64,000 nt of DNA from Streptomyces glomeratus (GTDB lineage Bacteria; Actinomycetota; Actinomycetes; Streptomycetales; Streptomycetaceae). Under the pieces are notes generated by a model. The model was not told the DNA's origin and ran no database searches. It saw only the letters and a program-made list of their open reading frames with translations. A program made the position numbers and the translations under genes. Positions 1-7,504 of the stretch are shown in pieces (position 1 is the stretch's first letter; each line of letters opens with the position of its first letter). The stretch covers positions 1-64,000 of the forward strand of contig NZ_JAKEEB010000011.1 in assembly GCF_021462825.1 (NCBI RefSeq), in the 5' to 3' direction.

Positions 1-45
1 ACAAACACCAACGCGGCGCCCGCGACTTTTTTTAAAAACCCACCG

Positions 46-67
46 AAAAAACCCACCGCCGGGGTGG
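46..67 (-). terminator. Rho-independent terminator after the TetR gene
   Basis: Read on the minus strand, a CCACC/GGTGG stem with a 5-nt loop (53-67) is followed one base later by six T (46-51). This is the classic intrinsic terminator layout, 67 nt past the stop of the TetR gene. Poly-U tails are uncommon in streptomycete terminators, so it stands out. Confidence 0.6.
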
Positions 68-73
68 TCCACC

Positions 74-116
74 GGGGCGGGGGGGGGGCCCGCCCCGGGG
101 GCCCGCCCCCCGCCCC
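74..116. repeat. Near-perfect 18-bp G/C inverted repeat
   Basis: The arms 74-91 and 99-116 pair at 17 of 18 positions around a 7-nt loop and consist only of G and C, including a run of ten G. Together with the adjacent terminator it could form a two-hairpin end for the TetR transcript. Such homopolymer-rich hairpins are also sites of sequencing or assembly error, and this one sits at the window edge. Confidence 0.5.
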
Positions 117-133
117 TTCCCGCAGCGGTGCCG

Positions 134-946
134 CTAGGAGCGCTCCTTGAGCGCCTGCTCGATGGTGCGCATCACCTCGTCGAGGGAGGCATCCGTCCTC
201 GCCACCGTCACCAGGACCTCGCCCTGGGAGGTCACCGAAGCCGGCGTGGTCCGGGGCGCGGCGTCCCGCCCGGCGCCGATGCCCGTGCCGAACGTCCTGC
301 GCACGATCGCGAAGGCGTGATCCAGCTGGGCCTCGACGTCCCCCTGGCCGCCGGCCCGCAGCCAGCGCCGCAGGACGTGGTTGTGGGCGGTGACGACCGC
401 CGACGCGGCGACCTCCGCGAGCAGCGGATCGTCGTTGGCGTCGTCGTCGTGCGCGTGCTCGTCGAAGTGGCCGAGCAGATAGCGGGTGAACAGCCGCTCG
501 TAGCGGGCCACCGAGGCGATCTCCGCCTCCCGCAGGGTCGGCACCTCGCGGGTCAGCTTGTAGCGCTGCACGGAGATCTCCGGCCGGGCCGCGTACATCT
601 TCATGACTTCCTTGATGCCGCGGCACACGGTGTCCAGCGGGTGCTCGTGCGCGGGCGCGGCATTGAGCACCGCCTCGGCTCGGATCAGGGTGTCGTCGTG
701 GTCGGGGAAGATCGCCTCTTCCTTGGAGCGGAAGTGGCGGAAGAAGGTGCGCCGGGCGACCCCGGCGGCCGCCGCGATCTCGTCGACGGTGGTCGCTTCG
801 TACCCTTTGGTGGCGAAAAGCTCCATCGCCGCGGCCGCCAGTTCTCGGCGCATCTTGAGCCGCTGGGCGGCGGCGCGGCTGCCTGCGGCACTCTCCGGTG
901 CGTCGGGCGTAGCTGGTGTGCGTGAGGACCTGGCGGGCTGGGACAT
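134..946 (-). CDS. TetR family transcriptional regulator
   Basis: A 270-residue regulator. A TetR-type helix-turn-helix lies at about residues 36-82 (DEIAAAAGVARRTFFRHF), followed by a helical ligand-binding domain and a disordered tail. The start at 946 (MSQPARSS) was chosen because the HTH lies a normal distance downstream; an upstream ATG at 964 is possible. The ligand is unknown. It runs in the same direction as the 3-hydroxyacyl-CoA dehydrogenase gene just upstream (gap 136 nt), so control of acyl-CoA metabolism is a reasonable inference. TetR proteins often repress neighbours and themselves, and palindromes lie upstream of both genes. Confidence 0.9.
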   Translation of the reverse strand: MSQPARSSRTPATPDAPESAAGSRAAAQRLKMRRELAAAAMELFATKGYEATTVDEIAAAAGVARRTFFRHFRSKEEAIFPDHDDTLIRAEAVLNAAPAHEHPLDTVCRGIKEVMKMYAARPEISVQRYKLTREVPTLREAEIASVARYERLFTRYLLGHFDEHAHDDDANDDPLLAEVAASAVVTAHNHVLRRWLRAGGQGDVEAQLDHAFAIVRRTFGTGIGAGRDAAPRTTPASVTSQGEVLVTVARTDASLDEVMRTIEQALKERS

Positions 947-989
947 GACCCGAACGTACTGCATGTGCGCAGGATGGTGCTCATGTCCC
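940..989. promoter_or_regulatory. 9-bp inverted repeat over the TetR gene start
   Basis: GGGACATGA (940-948) and TCATGTCCC (981-989) are perfect inverted copies 32 nt apart, and the left copy overlaps the regulator's start codon. It could be a split autoregulatory operator or a structure in the mRNA leader. Function is inferred from position only. Confidence 0.3.
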
Positions 990-1082
990 GGGTTCCCCCC
1001 GCCCCGCGCGGGCGGGGGGTCACCCAGGGGATCGAGCAGTCCGCCCCAGTCGGCGCCGCCTTCGAACCAGTCGCCGGGCCGG

Positions 1083-2888
1083 TCAGCGCTTGGCATATTC
1101 GCGGAAGCCGCGGCCGGTCTTACGGCCGAGGCAGCCCGCGGCCACCAGGTGTTCCAGGAGCGGCGCGGGAGCCAGGCCCGGGTCACGGAACTCGCGGTGC
1201 AGGACCTTCTCGATGGCGAGCGAGACGTCCAGACCGACCACGTCGAGCAGTTCGAACGGCCCCATCGGGTAGCCGCCGCCCAGCTTCATCGCCGCGTCGA
1301 TGTCGTCGAGCGACGCGTAGTGCTCCTGCACCATCTTGACCGCGTTGTTGAGGTACGGGAAAAGCAGCGCGTTCACGATGAAGCCGGCGCGGTCGCCGCA
1401 GTCCACCGGGTGCTTCCTGATCGCCGCGCACAGCTCGCGGACCGTGGCGTGCACATCGTCCGCGGTCAGCACGGTGCGGACCACCTCGACCAGCTTCATG
1501 GCGGGCGCCGGGTTGAAGAAGTGCATGCCGATCACGTCCTGCGGGCGCGAGGTGGCGCGGGCGCAGGCGACGACGGGCAGCGACGAGGTGGTGGTGGCGA
1601 GGATCGCGCCGGGCTTGCAGACCTTGTCGAACGTGGCGAACAGCTGCTGCTTGACCTCCAGGTCCTCGGCGACCGCCTCCAGCGCCAGGTCGACGTCGGC
1701 GAAGTCGTCGTAGGAGCCCGTCGGCCGGATCAGGTCCAGCGTCTGTGCGGCCGCCTCGGCCGTCATCCGGCCCTTGTCGACCGAGCGCGCCAGCGACTTG
1801 CCGATCCGGGCCTTCGCGGCCAGCGCCTTCTCCTCGGTGCGGGCCGCGAGGACCACCTCGTACCCGGCCTTGGCGAACACCTCGGCGATCCCGGACGCCA
1901 TGGTGCCGGAACCGGCGACTCCGACCGAGCGGACCGGCCGGCCCGCCACCGAGGCGGCGTCCGCGACCGGCGTCAGCGCGTCCTGTACGACGGTCGGGCT
2001 GCCGGGCGCCTCGTAGGTGTAGAAGCCGCGCCCCGACTTGCGGCCGGTCAGGCCCGCCTCGCTGAGCTGCTTCAGGATCGGTGCGGGCGCGTGCAGCCGG
2101 TCGTGGGAGGCCGCGTACATGGCCTCCAGAACGGTGCGCGCGGTGTCGACGCCGATCAGGTCGAGCAGGGCGAGCGGGCCCATGGGCAGGCCGCAGCCGA
2201 GCCGCATGGCGGCGTCGATGTCCTCGCGGGAGGCGTACTTGGCCTCGTACATCGCGGCGGCCTGGTTGAGGTAGCCGAACAGCAGCCCGTCGGCGACGAA
2301 TCCGGGCCGGTCACCGACCGCGACGGGCTCCTTGCCGAGGTCCAGGGCGAGGTTGGTGACGGCGGTGACGGCCGCGGGCGCGGTCAGTACGGAGGAGACG
2401 ACCTCGACCAGGCGCATCGCGGGCGCCGGGTTGAAGAAGTGCAGTCCGAGGACCCGCTCCGGGTGGGCCGAGTCGGCCGCCAGCCGGGTGACGGAGAGGG
2501 CGTTGGTGCCGGTGGCGAGGATGGTGTCCGGGCGCACGATGTCGTCGAGGGCCCGGAAGACCTGCTGCTTGATCTCGTACGACTCCGGGACCACCTCGAT
2601 GACCAGGTCGGCTTCGGCCGCCGCGCGCAGGTCGGTGAAGGTGCGGAAACGGGCGAGGGCGTCCTCGCGCTCCTGCTCGGTCAGGCGGCCGCGGCTCACG
2701 GCTCGGGCGGTCGCGGCGTTCAGGGCGGCGACGGCCTTGGTGGCCGCGGCCTCGCTGATGTCGATGCCGACGACCTCGCGGCCGGCCCGGGTCAGCACCT
2801 CGGCGATGCCGGTGCCCATGGTGCCGAGACCGATCACGGCAATGGTCTTGAGCGGGGACAGAGGGGTGTCGGACAGGGGAGTGGCCAT
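1083..2888 (-). CDS. Fused double 3-hydroxyacyl-CoA dehydrogenase
   Basis: A 601-residue protein with two complete 3-hydroxyacyl-CoA dehydrogenase units in tandem. Each has an NAD-binding Rossmann domain (GLGTMG at 20-25; GSGTMA near 320), the family signature HFFNPAPAM and a C-terminal helical domain ending in GRKSGRGFY or GRKTGRGF. The family oxidises (S)-3-hydroxyacyl-CoA to 3-ketoacyl-CoA in beta-oxidation or butanoyl-CoA metabolism. Single-unit enzymes are about 280-300 residues, so this is an internal duplication. It lacks the enoyl-CoA hydratase domain of FadB-type proteins. The start at 2888 has a GGAG 7 nt upstream. The TetR gene follows it on the same strand. Confidence 0.93.
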   Translation of the reverse strand: MATPLSDTPLSPLKTIAVIGLGTMGTGIAEVLTRAGREVVGIDISEAAATKAVAALNAATARAVSRGRLTEQEREDALARFRTFTDLRAAAEADLVIEVVPESYEIKQQVFRALDDIVRPDTILATGTNALSVTRLAADSAHPERVLGLHFFNPAPAMRLVEVVSSVLTAPAAVTAVTNLALDLGKEPVAVGDRPGFVADGLLFGYLNQAAAMYEAKYASREDIDAAMRLGCGLPMGPLALLDLIGVDTARTVLEAMYAASHDRLHAPAPILKQLSEAGLTGRKSGRGFYTYEAPGSPTVVQDALTPVADAASVAGRPVRSVGVAGSGTMASGIAEVFAKAGYEVVLAARTEEKALAAKARIGKSLARSVDKGRMTAEAAAQTLDLIRPTGSYDDFADVDLALEAVAEDLEVKQQLFATFDKVCKPGAILATTTSSLPVVACARATSRPQDVIGMHFFNPAPAMKLVEVVRTVLTADDVHATVRELCAAIRKHPVDCGDRAGFIVNALLFPYLNNAVKMVQEHYASLDDIDAAMKLGGGYPMGPFELLDVVGLDVSLAIEKVLHREFRDPGLAPAPLLEHLVAAGCLGRKTGRGFREYAKR

Positions 2889-3011
2889 CGCGGGACTCCA
2901 GGAATGAGGGTGACGACTGAGAGGGCAGGCCTGGATACGCCGAAGGGCGCACACAGTGCGGAGAACGCGGGTGTCTGCCGGGCTGACGAGCGCACACGCC
3001 CGGTGCGTCCG

Positions 3012-3029
3012 CGGACGTGCACACGTCCG
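3012..3029. promoter_or_regulatory. Perfect 18-bp palindrome upstream of the dehydrogenase
   Basis: CGGACGTG-CA-CACGTCCG, with partial matches continuing outside. It lies about 125 nt upstream of the dehydrogenase start, in the 389-nt gap before the divergent HEAT-repeat gene. Its length and symmetry are typical of a dimeric repressor operator, the TetR protein nearby being a candidate. No binding evidence. Confidence 0.4.
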
Positions 3030-3075
3030 GGGGCGCTGTTCCGACCGGCCCTGTCCCGGAGCCGGGTCGTACTCG

Positions 3076-3090
3076 GGTACACGATGTACC
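3076..3090. promoter_or_regulatory. 15-bp palindrome, candidate TetR operator
   Basis: GGTACA-CGA-TGTACC is a perfect dyad with a 3-nt centre, about 190 nt upstream of the dehydrogenase and 190 nt upstream of the HEAT-repeat gene. GTAC occurs three times within 20 nt. The sequence differs from the palindrome at 3012-3029, so two regulators, or two unrelated sites, are possible. Apart from these dyads and the hairpin at 3135-3161, I see nothing else in 2889-3277. Confidence 0.4.
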
Positions 3091-3134
3091 GAACCGACGG
3101 GCGTCTCCCGCCCTGACGGCTGAGAGATGCCCCT

Positions 3135-3161
3135 GCAGTGGCTGCGTCACCAAACCACTGC
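3135..3161. other. Hairpin in the intergenic leader
   Basis: GCAGTGG (3135-3141) pairs with CCACTGC (3155-3161) around a 13-nt loop. A second short stem, GCGAG/CTCGC, follows at 3167-3183. Which transcript carries them is unclear. Confidence 0.3.
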
Positions 3162-3277
3162 GAGCCGCGAGCGGGTAGCTCGCTCGAATGAGCTTAACCG
3201 GTGGGTAACGAGCGCGCCACCCCTCGACTCTGTGATGTAGGTCCCCCGGTCGGGTCGGCCCCCCTACTCTCGGCTTC

Positions 3278-3853
3278 ATGGACGAAGCGTTGCGATCGCT
3301 CACGGAACGTTTACGGATGGAGGCCGGCTCCTCGCCGGTGTACGGGCGGCTCGTCGCCACGGACGACCTCGACGAACTCGCCGCCGTGCTGACCGAGCAC
3401 GGACAGCCGCTGTGGGCACGGGAGCTGGCCGCCTTCCGGCTGGGTGTGGCGGGGGACCGGAGGGCCTTCGAGACGCTCGTCCTGCTGCTCAACCATCGCG
3501 ATCCCCAGCGATGTGTGTCGGCCGCGCACGCCCTGGCGCGGCTCGGCGATCCCCGCACCGCCCGCGCCGCGGCCGCCCTGGCCACCAACGAACTCCGCGT
3601 CGCCTACGCACTTCACCCCGTACGCCTGCTCGTGGCACTGCGCGCCCCCGAGTCCGTGCCCGCCCTGATCACCACGCTCCGGCGAAGACTGCGGCCGCAC
3701 GACCCGTACCGGAAGGTGGCGCTCGCGTGTGTGGAGGGGCTCGGCGAGCTCGGGGACGCCCGGGCCGGATCCGTACTGAACGAGGCACTCGCCCACCCGG
3801 CGCTCGCGGAGGCGGCGGTGCACGCACTCGCGCGCATCGCTCCGCAGCGCTGA
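3278..3853 (+). CDS. HEAT-repeat protein
   Basis: A 191-residue soluble protein made of alpha-helical HEAT-like repeats. Repeating units such as AAHALARLGDPRTARAA, LGELGDARAGSVLNEA and AAVHALARIA show the pattern of alternating helices with a GD turn. HEAT repeats form protein-interaction scaffolds; no catalytic motif is visible. It is transcribed divergently from the dehydrogenase across 389 nt and is followed at once by a hairpin terminator, so it is probably monocistronic. The partner is unknown. Confidence 0.8.
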   Translation: MDEALRSLTERLRMEAGSSPVYGRLVATDDLDELAAVLTEHGQPLWARELAAFRLGVAGDRRAFETLVLLLNHRDPQRCVSAAHALARLGDPRTARAAAALATNELRVAYALHPVRLLVALRAPESVPALITTLRRRLRPHDPYRKVALACVEGLGELGDARAGSVLNEALAHPALAEAAVHALARIAPQR

Positions 3854-3861
3854 GCCCCGGC

Positions 3862-3885
3862 CGGAGGCGGTGCGGACCGCCTCCG
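3862..3885 (+). terminator. Terminator after the HEAT-repeat gene
   Basis: A perfect 10-bp stem (CGGAGGCGGT / ACCGCCTCCG) with a 4-nt loop, starting 9 nt after the stop codon. There is no T tract, as is usual in streptomycetes. I see no gene in the rest of 3886-4125. Confidence 0.65.
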
Positions 3886-4125
3886 TGAGCAGGGGCCGAC
3901 CGGTGCCACCCCCGAGCAGGCCCGGGGCCGCCCAGAGCGCCTGCGACTCCGCGTTCCCGGTGCGGACTCACCCTCCCGGCACGGTCCGCGCGTGGCCCGG
4001 CCCACCGTCTCGCTGCCCTTCCCCGGTGCCTGGACGGTCTGGGAGGCGCCTCCGTCGCGGCCGGGTTCACCACCCGGCCGTCCATGGCGGAACCGTGGAC
4101 GGGTGCCGCCGCGCCGGGCGACGGG

Positions 4126-4524
4126 TCATTCCGGCAGGACCGCGAACGCCTCGATCTCCATGAGGAACTCGGGGCCCACCAGCGCCGCCACCTGCACCGC
4201 CGACGAGGCGGGCAGGCGGTGCCCGGGTATGTGCGCGGCGCGGGCCGCGCGGATCGCCGGCAGGTACGCCATGTCCGTGACGAAGTAGGTCAGTTTGACC
4301 ACGTCGTCGAACGTGGCCCCGGCGGCGGCCAGACAGCGGCGCAGATTCTCGAAGACCTGCCGGGCCTGTGCCGCCGGATCCCCCTCGCCGACGAGTCTTC
4401 CGTCCTCGTCCAGCGCAAGCTGACCGGAGATCGCGACGAAGCGTCCGGTGCCCATGACGACATGTGCGTACGCGGCGGCGGGCGCGACCCCGTCGGGGGC
4501 GGGGATTCTGGTCAGCTCACTCAT
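4126..4524 (-). CDS. RidA family protein (YjgF/YER057c/UK114)
   Basis: A 132-residue single-domain protein of the Rid superfamily. Archetypal RidA deaminates reactive enamine/imine intermediates released by PLP enzymes. The family pattern is visible: ISGQLALD early, VFENLRRCLAAAGA in the middle, the VVKLTYFVTDM strand, and a C-terminal EFLMEIEAFAVLP where RidA proteins have their VEIEAIA strand. Near the end it has SAVQVAALVG in place of the RidA R-x-x-V-x-V-x-x-L stretch, so the catalytic arginine of true RidA is not obvious and the protein may belong to another Rid subfamily. An in-frame GTG at 4542 is an alternative start; neither has a strong ribosome-binding site. Confidence 0.85.
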   Translation of the reverse strand: MSELTRIPAPDGVAPAAAYAHVVMGTGRFVAISGQLALDEDGRLVGEGDPAAQARQVFENLRRCLAAAGATFDDVVKLTYFVTDMAYLPAIRAARAAHIPGHRLPASSAVQVAALVGPEFLMEIEAFAVLPE

Positions 4525-4578
4525 GGGTCCATGGTGGACCACGGGTCTGACAACGCCCCCGACGGGCCGGCCGGCCTC

Positions 4579-6156
4579 TCAGCCGCGGAAGCCGAGCAGT
4601 CCGTGCAGTGTCGAACCGCTTGAGGAAGTGGCGGCCGACTTGGCGGTTTCCGGTTCGGGATCCGGCAGCTTCGCGCACACCGCGTCGATCCCGCCGCGGC
4701 CGTGCGGCACCGTTCCGTCGGTGAGATACGCCGTCAGGTACTTGTCGAGGCAGGAGTTGCCGCTCAGCGAGATGCCGTGGTTGCCGCCGCCCTGCTCGAC
4801 CACCAGGCTGGAACCGCGCAGCAGATGATGGACCGTCACTCCGCCCTGGTACGGGGTGGCGGCGTCCTCGGTCGCCTGGAACAGCAGCGTCGGCGGCAGC
4901 GCGTCGTTGGCCACGTTCACCGGTCGCAGCGCGCTGGTCGGCCAGAAGACGCAGGGCGCGTTGTACCAGGCGTTGCTCCAGGCCATGAACGGCGCCTTTT
5001 CGTAGACCGCCCAGGTGTCCTTGCGCCACTGAGCCCAGCCGCGCGGCCAGGAGACGTCGCGGCACTGCACCGCGGTGTAGACGCTGTAGCCGTTGTCGCC
5101 CGAGGGGGCGACCGCTGCCATGGTCTGGTACGCGTCGACCAGCGGGCCGGAGTTCTTGTGGTTCACGTAGGCCGAGAACGCGGCGGCCAGGCGCGGCCAG
5201 TAGCCGTTGTAGTAGCCGCCCGGGATGAAGGTGTCCTCCAGTTCGGAGGCACCCACCTTGTTCCGGGCGGGGTTCTCGGCCAGAGCCGCACGCATCGCGT
5301 ACCACTCGGCCCCTACCCGGGCCGGGTCGCTGCCCAGCCGGTACGTCCGGTCGTGCCGGGCGACCCACGACAGGAACGCCAGATGGCGGTCGTTGAAGGC
5401 GTAGTCCTGCTGGATGTTGTCGTCGTACCAGACGCCCGTGGGGTCGACGATGGAGTCCAGCACCAGTCGGTGCACCCGCTGCGGGAAGAGCTTCGCGTAG
5501 ACGGCGCCCAGATAGGTGCCGTAGGAGTACCCGAAGTAGCTCACCTTCTCGGCGCCCAGCGCCTCCCGGATCGCGTCCATGTCCCGCGCGGCGTTGATCG
5601 TGTCGATGTACGGCAGCACGCTCGCGTACTTCATGGCGCAGGCCATGGCGAAGGAGCGGACGCGGGCGAGGTTGGCCCTCTCCACGGCGAGTGTGCCCGG
5701 CACCGAGTCCGGGCGCACCGGGTCGAAGTGGCCGGGGCGGCAGTCCAGCGCCGGCTCGCTCCTGCCCACGCCCCGGGGGTCGAAGCCGATGACGTCGTAC
5801 TGCGCCGCCACCGCCTTGGGCAGCGCGGACGCGACGAACCCGGCGAGCTTCAGGCCGCTGCCGCCGGGCCCGCCCGGGTTGACCAGCAGCGGCCCCTGAG
5901 AGGTCTTCGCGGTGTGCGGGACGCGCGACAGCGCCACCGTGATCTGCCGTCCGCGGGGGTTGGCGTAGTTGAGCGGCACCGTCACGGATGCGCACTGGAG
6001 CGTCGGGTAGGCGGTGGTGGCGCACCTGTTCCAGGTGAGTCCGGTCGCTTGCGCGGTGTCCGCGGCGCGTGGGGCGTTCGCACCGGCCGGGACCGCGGGG
6101 AGCATCCCGGCCACCACGAGGGCGGCACCGCACAGTGCGGCTGCGCCTTTTCTCAT
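4579..6156 (-). CDS. Secreted S33-type tripeptidyl aminopeptidase / alpha-beta hydrolase
   Basis: A 525-residue exported hydrolase. MRKGAAALCGAALVV... is a Sec signal peptide with an AGA-type cleavage site. The alpha/beta-hydrolase fold shows NPGGPGGSG as oxyanion region, GFDPRGVGRS, the nucleophile elbow GYSYGTY (Ser near residue 211), the acid in FQATEDAATPYQGG and the base in QGGGNHG. The layout matches the Streptomyces tripeptidyl aminopeptidase/SlpD-E group (MEROPS S33), which release N-terminal peptides outside the cell. A strong site, GGGAGG, lies 7 nt before the ATG. The short C-terminal tail ends in HGLLGFRG, without a cell-wall anchor. Confidence 0.9.
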   Translation of the reverse strand: MRKGAAALCGAALVVAGMLPAVPAGANAPRAADTAQATGLTWNRCATTAYPTLQCASVTVPLNYANPRGRQITVALSRVPHTAKTSQGPLLVNPGGPGGSGLKLAGFVASALPKAVAAQYDVIGFDPRGVGRSEPALDCRPGHFDPVRPDSVPGTLAVERANLARVRSFAMACAMKYASVLPYIDTINAARDMDAIREALGAEKVSYFGYSYGTYLGAVYAKLFPQRVHRLVLDSIVDPTGVWYDDNIQQDYAFNDRHLAFLSWVARHDRTYRLGSDPARVGAEWYAMRAALAENPARNKVGASELEDTFIPGGYYNGYWPRLAAAFSAYVNHKNSGPLVDAYQTMAAVAPSGDNGYSVYTAVQCRDVSWPRGWAQWRKDTWAVYEKAPFMAWSNAWYNAPCVFWPTSALRPVNVANDALPPTLLFQATEDAATPYQGGVTVHHLLRGSSLVVEQGGGNHGISLSGNSCLDKYLTAYLTDGTVPHGRGGIDAVCAKLPDPEPETAKSAATSSSGSTLHGLLGFRG

Positions 6157-6300
6157 GTCAGTCCTCCCAGGACGGAGGGGGCGGACCACGGCTGTCAGGT
6201 CCTCGCCGCATCGTCCCCGAAAGGGCCGCCCGACAGGGCGTGTTCCCGCGGCGCTTGACCCGATTGGGTAGCCCGAAGCGCTCGGATGCCTGCGGCGCGG

Positions 6301-7356
6301 TCAGAGGAGAGAGAGCTGGGTCGGCTCGCTCACCGCGGGTCCGGGCATCGCGGGGACGGGCGCCGGGGGCTCGGGCCGTCGGATGCGGCGCGGCATTCCG
6401 GCGGGCGTGGGCCCGATGCCGTACTCCCGTGCCAGTTCGTGCACCTGACGGGTGATCCGGCGCTGGTACCACTTCGGCGCGTAGGCACCGTCCGCGTACA
6501 GCCGCTCGTAGCGGCGTACGAGATAAGGGTGCCGATGCCCCAGCCAGGCCATGAACCACTCGCGGGCGCCCGGGCGCAGATGCAGTACCAGCGGGGTCAC
6601 CGAGGTGGCCCCGGCGGCGGCGATCGCCCTTACGGTGGCGCGCAGTTGGGCAGGCTGGTCGCCGAGGAAGGGGATCACCGGGGCCATCAGGACACCGCAG
6701 CCGATGCCGTGCTCGCTCAGGGTGCGTACGACGTCCAGACGGCGCTCCGGCGCCGGAGTTCCCGGTTCCACGGTGCGCCAGAGCTCCTGGTCGACGAAGC
6801 CGACGGAGACGGAGATGCCGACATCGGTGACCTCCGAGGCCTGCCGGAGCAGGTCGAGATCGCGCAGGATCAGCGTGCCCTTGGTCAGGATGGAGAACGG
6901 GTTGGCGTGGTCGCGCAGGGCCGTGATGATCCCCGGCATCAGCCGGTAGCGGCCCTCGGCCCGCTGGTAGCAGTCGACATTGGTGCCCATCGCGATGTGC
7001 TCGCCGTGCCAGCGGCGCGAGCCGAGATGGGCGCGCAGCAGCTCCGGGGCGTTGACCTTCACCACGATCTGGGTGTCGAAGCCGAGGCCCGTGTCGAGGT
7101 CCAGGTAGCTGTGCGTCTTGCGGGCGAAACAGTAGACGCACGCGTGCGTGCAGCCTCTGTAGGGGTTGACGGTCCACTCGAACGGCATGCGGGAGGCGCC
7201 CGGTACCCGGTTCACGATCGAGCGGGCCCTGACCTCGTGGAAGGTGATGCCGCGGAACTCCGGGGCGTCGAAGGTGCGGGTGGTCACCGCGTCCGCGTCG
7301 AACAGTGCGGCGTCGCGGGCCGTGGCGGGGTTCTCGGCCAGATGGTCCCAGCGCAT
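6301..7356 (-). CDS. Rv2578c/SplB-like radical SAM protein
   Basis: A 351-residue radical SAM enzyme. The [4Fe-4S]-binding cysteines are C69, C73 and C76 (GCTHACVYCFA), the CX3CX2C spacing. The central half-barrel includes MGTNVDCYQ, ILTKGTLILRD and VSVGFVDQELW. The protein belongs to the Rv2578c family, related to spore photoproduct lyase, which repairs UV damage in other bacteria. From memory, the mycobacterial gene is in the LexA regulon; here a LexA-type box lies 34 nt upstream, supporting a DNA-damage role. GAGG 7 nt before the ATG sets the start. The substrate of this subfamily is not established. Confidence 0.88.
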   Translation of the reverse strand: MRWDHLAENPATARDAALFDADAVTTRTFDAPEFRGITFHEVRARSIVNRVPGASRMPFEWTVNPYRGCTHACVYCFARKTHSYLDLDTGLGFDTQIVVKVNAPELLRAHLGSRRWHGEHIAMGTNVDCYQRAEGRYRLMPGIITALRDHANPFSILTKGTLILRDLDLLRQASEVTDVGISVSVGFVDQELWRTVEPGTPAPERRLDVVRTLSEHGIGCGVLMAPVIPFLGDQPAQLRATVRAIAAAGATSVTPLVLHLRPGAREWFMAWLGHRHPYLVRRYERLYADGAYAPKWYQRRITRQVHELAREYGIGPTPAGMPRRIRRPEPPAPVPAMPGPAVSEPTQLSLL

Positions 7357-7389
7357 GGGCACCTCCTCGGTAGCACTGGCCACAGAATA

Positions 7390-7401
7390 GAACACATGTT
7401 C
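7390..7401 (-). promoter_or_regulatory. LexA/SOS box upstream of the radical SAM gene
   Basis: GAAC-ACAT-GTTC fits the actinobacterial SOS box core GAACN4GTTC. On the minus strand it is followed directly by TATTCT, a possible -10, so LexA binding would block the promoter. The ATG is 34 nt away. The TCGATT repeats farther upstream (7418-7439) are unexplained. Confidence 0.72.
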
Positions 7402-7504
7402 CCGTGATCGCGAGGTTGATTCGATTACGAGTTCGATTCGCGGGTGATTCCTTGGGGCACCCGGTCTGACCTGCTTCTTTCCCTACGGTCACACGGAAGC
7501 GGCA

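Noticed and set aside
603..3116. 837-codon open frame on the plus strand
   Set aside because: It is antisense to the TetR and dehydrogenase genes and its translation is low-complexity Arg/Gly/Val. The opposite strand has clear families.
3118..3135. GGCTGAGAGATGCCCC, similar to the CTGAGA box of a TPP riboswitch
   Set aside because: The second conserved part (CTGAT...GCCAGCG...GGGA) is absent and the neighbouring genes are not thiamine genes.
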